The notes beneath the pieces were generated by a model, which made no database searches, had not been told where the DNA came from, and saw nothing but the letters and a program-made list of their open reading frames with translations. DNA of 64,000 bases from Escallonia rubra (Eukaryota; Streptophyta; Magnoliopsida; Escalloniales; Escalloniaceae). A program made the translations under genes and the position numbers. The number at the start of each line of letters is the position of its first letter. Within the stretch, counting starts at the first letter, position 1. Positions 59,626 through 64,000 of this stretch are shown in pieces. The stretch is from positions 647,501 to 711,500 of the forward strand of contig JAVXUO010000415.1 of NCBI GenBank assembly GCA_033065855.1, written 5' to 3'.

Positions 59626-59700
59626 GATAACATCAGACAAATAGACAGACTTTTATCTTATACAATTTTATAGAACCAGACAATCTTTTATTATCTGCAG

Positions 59701-61005
59701 ATGGCATCTTCTTCAGCATCTTCATCAGCCCAGACAAGACAAAGCCAGGCTAACCAGGCAAACCCTGTTTTTCCAACCCAGTTTATCAGCTATGTTGATA
59801 ATCTTGGCCGAAACAGGATCAATTATAATGGTAATAATTTAGAAGTTTTACATGCTGGCTCTAGATTTCAGGTAAAAGATCATAAAATTGGTCCTTTCCC
59901 TGTTGACCAGAGAACCATTTTAGACAACTTATGGCAATCCTTTGTTAAAAAAGATAATGGATGGTTTGTCAATACTGTTAACGCTTTGGCAAACTATTTT
60001 CATAAAATTAGAGACTCTAAAAAATATAATTTCTATTGTGTTTTTAAAGGCACTATTCCAGGCATTTACAAAAGTTATCCTGAGGCAATGGTTGGCGGTG
60101 TAGGGAATGTAAAAGATCCTTGGTATAAAGGAACTATAACATTTCAAGAGGCTACCACACTTATGCAGACACATTATGGCCCAAATTATTATATTAGCCC
60201 AGATTGTCAAGACAGATCTCTTTCAGACACTTTAGCAGACTGTGAAAATTGCTGTACTTTAATTAGACACCATAACATTTTAAAATCTAGAATAGATCAT
60301 TTACTTTTAGAAAAATCGCAATTTGACACACAAGTAGCTCAGCTTAAGGCACACATACAAGTTTTAGAATTAGAGGCAAATGACTGGAAACAGAGATATA
60401 CTACTCTCCTTTCCTCCAAGCAACAGGCAAGCAAACCCAGTGTTTCGGGTAATAAAGGAACACCTAGTCCAGATTCACAGGTTTCTGGTAAAGACAAGTC
60501 AAATCCTGTTACAGTTGGTAATTTACTTAAAATTACTGAAAAACCCATGTGCTCGGGAGAAAAGGCACCTAGTCCAGTACCACAGGCTACTGGTAAAGAC
60601 TCCTCAAGTCCTGATATAGTTGGTGTTTTACTCAAAAACACTGAAAATCCTTTGAATATGGGAGAAAATATTCCTAGTCCAGTTCTACAGGTGACTGGTA
60701 AAGACTCATCAAATCCTGAGACCCCTGTCCATTTGGGAAAAATGGAATTAAGAAAACTAAAAAGTAAGAAGGCAAAAAGACAAGCCATGGCAATTCAGAA
60801 TCAAGTGGCCAAAGTTTTGGCAGAACTTGTTAACAAGACATTGACAGGCAAGGCAGAGACATCTACGAGCAATTTTGAAGATTCAATCTTCCAGGACGCT
60901 CAGAGACAAAGTCCTAGCATTATTGCTTCTTCCAGTGATTCATCAGACAAAACTGACAATCAGACTCCAGATGATTCCAGTGAAGAAAGACCCCTTAAAA
61001 AATAA
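59701..61005 (+). CDS. Caulimovirid transactivator/inclusion-body protein (434 aa)
   Basis: In caulimovirids this protein builds inclusion bodies and lets ribosomes re-initiate on the polycistronic RNA. Seen here: a Ser/Gln-rich N-terminus; a domain at about residues 105-165 with FYCVFKGTIPGIYKSYPEA and YKGTITFQEA, which is the RNase H1 N-terminal-like fold of the family (Cauli_VI); a coiled-coil-like stretch (about 195-240); three 35-residue tandem repeats (about 245-345); a Lys-rich nuclear-signal-like segment (KLKSKKAKRQ); and an acidic Ser-rich tail. The frame is intact. The start is the first ATG after the polymerase stop. Confidence 0.82.
   Translation: MASSSASSSAQTRQSQANQANPVFPTQFISYVDNLGRNRINYNGNNLEVLHAGSRFQVKDHKIGPFPVDQRTILDNLWQSFVKKDNGWFVNTVNALANYFHKIRDSKKYNFYCVFKGTIPGIYKSYPEAMVGGVGNVKDPWYKGTITFQEATTLMQTHYGPNYYISPDCQDRSLSDTLADCENCCTLIRHHNILKSRIDHLLLEKSQFDTQVAQLKAHIQVLELEANDWKQRYTTLLSSKQQASKPSVSGNKGTPSPDSQVSGKDKSNPVTVGNLLKITEKPMCSGEKAPSPVPQATGKDSSSPDIVGVLLKNTENPLNMGENIPSPVLQVTGKDSSNPETPVHLGKMELRKLKSKKAKRQAMAIQNQVAKVLAELVNKTLTGKAETSTSNFEDSIFQDAQRQSPSIIASSSDSSDKTDNQTPDDSSEERPLKK
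60430..60740 (+). repeat. 105-bp (35-codon) tandem repeat in the transactivator gene
   Basis: Copies of cctagtcc with the following ctggtaaagac start at 60463, 60568 and 60673, exactly 105 bp apart. They encode PSP-x5-GKDxSxP-like units. Confidence 0.9.
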
Positions 61006-61480
61006 AAGGACAATAAACAGCTGTAAAATCAGATTTTCTTCTCAAGAAGAAAGTCAAGACACAGACAGCTTTATTAACTGTCAGACCCACAAGGTATCTT
61101 CCTTTTGAAAAAAGAAGACATCTTCTGCAGAAAAAATGAAGACTCCAGACAAGGCATCTACTTTTAGACAAAAGACGCGCTTACCCACTGCATTATTGAT
61201 AAGGCATCTAGTAAGGCTACATTATTGATGAAGCATCTATTTTCAAGACGCACTATCAAGACATACTGACCCACTAAAGTTGAATTATATGCCCCTTATC
61301 TCTTCAGACAGCTAACGTCGGCAGAAGAAGACAATGTAAATTCAGCAGCTCAGCATTTCTTAGATTCTTAGGCTACTTTTATTTAAAGTTCTTTATCATG
61401 TAGTCTAAAAGTTTATTTGTAATTTTGTACAGCTGTAAAGTCTTAGGTCTTTTAGGGTCTCATAGTTAGTTTTTCCTGCC
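61006..61480 (+). other. Viral intergenic region upstream of the promoter
   Basis: The region follows the transactivator stop and has no long frame. Repeated words (agacaaggcatcta..., gcatctacttttagaca) suggest short direct repeats, as in pararetrovirus promoters and enhancers. Confidence 0.55.
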
Positions 61481-61488
61481 TATAAAAA
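61481..61488 (+). promoter_or_regulatory. TATA box of the viral pregenomic promoter
   Basis: TATAAAAA in the context cctgcctataaaaactaagg is followed by the leader. Transcription would start near 61510, about 870 nt upstream of the primer-binding site, which matches the long leader of caulimovirids. It is the counterpart of the 35S-type promoter. Confidence 0.7.
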
Positions 61489-61536
61489 CTAAGGCAGAGT
61501 TCATTTGTAAGTACGAGTGCAAATCCTTTGAAGAGC

Positions 61537-62272
61537 AATACAAATTTCTCTTTGAAAACTTCTCTGCTTCATGCAATCTCACTTCTCTCTGTAAATCAAC
61601 TCTGTCTTCAAATCAAGCACGCAGCAATCTTTATTTCAAGTAAGTTTACTCTTTAAACTTGTTTAACATTCTGGGGTGAAAACGCTCAATGGCGAAACAC
61701 ATTCTATGAATTGAAAAGGAACATTTCTAAGTCTAATATGACTAAAAACATCTTAATAATGTTTTGATTCAAAATCATATGGCATTTACTTGGGAAAGAG
61801 AGACTCTTTTAAAATTTGTTTTGAAAAAATTGATTATGCTTATCCCAGGTTTACCGAGATTTAAATCAATTATGCTTTTAAAACGGATTTCCAGAGTCTT
61901 CTTTCTGGGTTTTAAAACAAAAGTGGGAGCGAGTCGTTCAGGGTTATTGCCTAGTGATGGCGTTGAAAACCCGCAGACTAACGCATGCCCTGAGTTTTTT
62001 AGCCTAAAAAGAAAGCTTTGGCAGTTCAAACCCGGCATCCTGAGATTTATTCTCGACTAGACCTACCCAGCATTCTGAAAATTTTTTTTGAAAAAATAAA
62101 CCTTCTACAAAGCCTCTCTCTCTCTCTAAGTTTTTGCCCTATCCTTTTTGAATCTTTTCAGTATTCCGCTGTGTTTTTATCAATATTATGCTTCGTCCTT
62201 AATGGATCACGGTCCAACCGGGGACTCTTTCTCTTTTGAATGATTAATCTACGGATACCAGACGTCGATATG
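61537..62272 (+). repeat. Viral leader, right arm of the inverted repeat (736 bp)
   Basis: This is the leader in its native position and orientation between promoter and primer-binding site. It is the near-identical partner of 57277-58011. It contains small upstream frames including one of 98 codons (61764-62060), and an AATAAA at about 62094, which may be the polyadenylation signal read through on first passage. Confidence 0.92.
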
Positions 62273-62377
62273 CCTCTGGCAGGTCCTCACAAGGATTGAC
62301 GATTGGTTTAACGAAGTAGACCAAATCAGATAATTTAGAGATTTGTTTCTTCCGGCCAAAACCCCCCCCCCCCATTT

Positions 62378-62392
62378 TGGTATCAGAGCCAT
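62378..62392 (+). other. tRNA-Met primer-binding site
   Basis: TGGTATCAGAGCCAT is the exact complement of the 3' end of initiator tRNA-Met. This is the priming site for minus-strand DNA synthesis and the numbering origin of caulimovirids. It lies at the end of the leader, just before the first ORF, as in the family. A run of 12 C (62362-62373) precedes it. Confidence 0.93.
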
Positions 62393-62479
62393 ACTTTCCT
62401 CGGCTTTGAAGAAATGTTCACTTATTAAAGGAGAACGTTAAGTAGTCAAAGAGCAAGTAACCCCTTCTTATCAATTATC

Positions 62480-62857
62480 ATGAGTAATTTATTTAGACCT
62501 TCGAATCCTACTTTTTATTCTGCTTTTACTGAAGACAATGAAGAATATGCTGTAGATTCAAGGCAATTTAACCATTTCTATTCTGCTTTAGACAGGATAA
62601 ACACTGTTAACAATAGCATTAGAATTAATTTCGATTCTGGCAGACATAGAATTGTTAGAAATCCACTTAAAGCTTATTTCAATTACTCTACTGAGTTAGA
62701 TTTTTATACAAATAGAATAAATGACTATTTAGAAAGACTTCTAAGACATCGAATAGATTCATTAGATCAAGAAAACAATAGTAGATATATTATTAGGTAT
62801 GTAGAACAGACTTTAGGAAGATCTATAATCTTCTCTAATACTAATCATAATGCCTAA
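62480..62857 (+). CDS. Small viral ORF A (125 aa), founder of a tandem paralogue array
   Basis: This is the first ORF after the primer-binding site and begins at the first ATG there with an open frame. I do not recognise the family. It has a conserved core also found in the next three ORFs: FNHFYSAL then I-x(4)-N-x-I, followed by a PL-x(2)-Y block (NPLKAYFNY) and TNRINDYL. It is rich in Asn, Tyr, Arg and Leu and is predicted mostly helical. The ORF ends TAA overlapping the ATG of the next by 8 nt. In this genome position other caulimovirids have small accessory or movement-related ORFs, but no homology to them was noticed. Confidence 0.75.
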   Translation: MSNLFRPSNPTFYSAFTEDNEEYAVDSRQFNHFYSALDRINTVNNSIRINFDSGRHRIVRNPLKAYFNYSTELDFYTNRINDYLERLLRHRIDSLDQENNSRYIIRYVEQTLGRSIIFSNTNHNA

Positions 62858-63224
62858 TAATCTTCCTTCTACTACTATTAGAAATAGTGAAGAAAATGCT
62901 CTAGATATTTCGCAATTTAATACTTTCTTTTCTGCAATAGAAGAAATTAATACACTTAACACTAGTCTTAGATATTTCTTAGACACAGGCAGACATCCTA
63001 TAGTTTTAGACCCTCTTACTTCCTTTTTAAATTATACAAACCAGTTAGACCATTATACAAATAGACTAAATGATTATTTAGTTAGAATGATAAAACATTA
63101 TCTTGCCCGTAAAGACGTAGCCAATAATCATAGATATTTTACTAGGTATCAAGAACAGACTTTAAGGAGACAATCTAATAACCAGACATCCACTAGTAGA
63201 AATGCAAATAATGGACAACAATAA
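62850..63224 (+). CDS. Small viral ORF B (124 aa), paralogue of ORF A
   Basis: It overlaps ORF A by 8 nt (ATGCCTAA), the arrangement used for termination-reinitiation. The core matches A clearly: FNTFFSAIEEINTLN, then DTGRHPIV, DPLTSFLNYTNQLDHYTNRL and NDYL. A and B agree at roughly every second position in the core by eye. The C-terminus is Asn/Gln/Ser-rich. Function unknown. Confidence 0.75.
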   Translation: MPNNLPSTTIRNSEENALDISQFNTFFSAIEEINTLNTSLRYFLDTGRHPIVLDPLTSFLNYTNQLDHYTNRLNDYLVRMIKHYLARKDVANNHRYFTRYQEQTLRRQSNNQTSTSRNANNGQQ

Positions 63225-63738
63225 TTTCACAATAGGACAAAGCAGCTCTTCTAGGCGTAGAAACCCCATTTACACTAGTATTACAGAAGAACGTTTTGAA
63301 GCAAATTACGTAGAATATCGCAAGTTTTATATAACTTTAAGGATAATAGATGATACAAACCATACTATCAAATACCGTATTTTAGACCATACACTTACTT
63401 TAAAATACAATCCTTTAAGAACATACATGAGTAGATTTATGAATCTATCAGCTTTAACATTAGATTTAAACTCTTACTTAAAACACTTAGTAGATTTCTA
63501 TATATATTATCAAGACAATAAAAACAATAATTATTATAGAAATGAATATGATAGACTTAGAATTACTAGACCTAATTTTGATAGATTTAGAGCAATCATA
63601 GAAAGGCATGAACCAACAGCTTTAGAAAATATAACAAATCACATAAATTTCCTACAAATAACTAGCGATTCACAAAGCACAGATTCTGATAGTTCTAGCA
63701 ATGAAGACGTACCAAATAGCTTAAATCTCCCAGACTAA
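63202..63738 (+). CDS. Small viral ORF C (178 aa), divergent paralogue
   Basis: It overlaps ORF B by 23 nt. The core is weaker but recognisable: YRKFYITLRIIDDTNHTIK, YNPLRTYMSRFMNL and LNSYLKHL. The N-terminus (SSSRRR) and a long C-terminal part after residue 100, ending in an acidic Ser/Asp tail, are extra. It is the longest member. Function unknown. It ends TAATG with the next ORF. Confidence 0.7.
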   Translation: MQIMDNNNFTIGQSSSSRRRNPIYTSITEERFEANYVEYRKFYITLRIIDDTNHTIKYRILDHTLTLKYNPLRTYMSRFMNLSALTLDLNSYLKHLVDFYIYYQDNKNNNYYRNEYDRLRITRPNFDRFRAIIERHEPTALENITNHINFLQITSDSQSTDSDSSSNEDVPNSLNLPD

Positions 63739-64000
63739 TGACAGATAGAGATCTAAACACGGAGCCTTACCAGGAACCTTTTAGCTTTGAAGACATGATT
63801 AACGACTTTAATGTAGATCAACAGACTACCATAGATATATTAGAAATTTTTAATAAATATTATACTGCATTAGAAACAATAGATCACACCAATGAAAGAC
63901 TTAAACACTACATAGACACAGACTCTATAGCGTTAGTATATAACCCTTTATCATTTTACATCAGGTATTTTCTAAATTTAGACTTATTATTAGATGAATT
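63738..64000 (+). CDS. Small viral ORF D, paralogue, runs off the window
   Basis: The start codon shares one base with the stop of ORF C (TAATG). The visible 87 codons are open and contain FNKYYTALETIDHTNERLK then YNPLSFYIRYFLNLDLLLDE, the same core as A-C. The 3' end lies beyond the window, so size and further neighbours are unknown. Confidence 0.68.
   Translation, partial: MTDRDLNTEPYQEPFSFEDMINDFNVDQQTTIDILEIFNKYYTALETIDHTNERLKHYIDTDSIALVYNPLSFYIRYFLNLDLLLDE

Larger units (their letters stand above)
56499..64000 (+). mobile_element. Endogenous caulimovirid (plant pararetrovirus) locus, rearranged
   Basis: An AT-rich block encodes, in order, a coat-protein fragment, an inverted copy of the leader, a polymerase without protease, a transactivator, then promoter, leader, tRNA-Met primer-binding site and small ORFs, running past the window end. 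From 58012 on, the order is that of a caulimovirid genome passing through its numbering origin (pol, TAV, leader, first ORFs). Separate polymerase and transactivator ORFs argue against badna- and petuvirus layouts, but the genus is not resolved. No integrase is present, as expected, since endogenisation is passive. Frames are mostly open, so integration looks recent. Confidence 0.9.

Noticed and set aside
61764-62060. 98-codon open frame in the viral leader and its identical copy in the inverted arm (57488-57784)
   Set aside because: It lies in the non-coding leader, has no family features, and its identity in both arms comes from the repeat rather than from selection.

Overview
The window is plant nuclear DNA, most likely from a eudicot. 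It holds a 22-exon housekeeping gene with short exons and GT-AG/GC-AG introns, Stowaway, Mutator and CACTA transposons, Ty1/copia and Ty3/gypsy retroelements, and an endogenous plant pararetrovirus. The species cannot be told from the sequence.

Region 1 (about 1-20.4 kb) is gene space. One conserved gene, VPS33, lies on the minus strand (start codon at 18628, stop at 1661). Its 22 exons join without a frameshift into 596 codons. VPS33 is the Sec1/Munc18-type SNARE chaperone of the HOPS/CORVET vacuolar tethering complexes. Its introns carry a decayed Ty1/copia element (10177-13835) and a Stowaway MITE (6551-6910). Two introns have GC donors.

Region 2 (about 20.4-32.5 kb) is repeat-dominated. 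It has a fold-back element with a nested Stowaway, a Mutator-like element (23270-24339), and a decayed Ty3/gypsy element (about 25.9-32.5 kb) with gag-protease remnants, an antisense plant-mobile-domain ORF, a palindromic MITE and a 3' LTR.

Region 3 (about 32.9-54.7 kb) is a nest. A Ty3/gypsy element of the Tat/Ogre type, with a very long repeat-rich LTR-like region, is interrupted by four insertions: a Pack-MULE carrying a TPLATE gene fragment (32927-34714, perfect 9-bp target duplication), two CACTA elements of one family (38486-41632 and 45859-48598, each with a perfect 3-bp target duplication), and a minus-oriented solo-LTR-like block (50039-51385). One CACTA element carries a two-exon B3-domain gene. 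The gypsy gag, protease, reverse transcriptase, RNase H and integrase are recognisable but full of stops. A decayed antisense ORF lies at its 3' side.

Region 4 (about 56.5-64.0 kb) is an AT-rich endogenous caulimovirid. A coat-protein fragment is followed by a 735-bp inverted copy of the viral leader. Then come, in viral order, polymerase (reverse transcriptase-RNase H), transactivator/inclusion-body protein, promoter, leader, the tRNA-Met primer-binding site, and a tandem array of at least four small overlapping ORFs that look like paralogues of one another. The last runs off the window. This array and the near-identical inverted leader are the least explained structures here.

Only VPS33, and possibly the B3 gene, look like functional cellular genes. 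No tRNA, rRNA or CRISPR was seen. All identifications were made by eye from translated sequence and motifs, without database searches.
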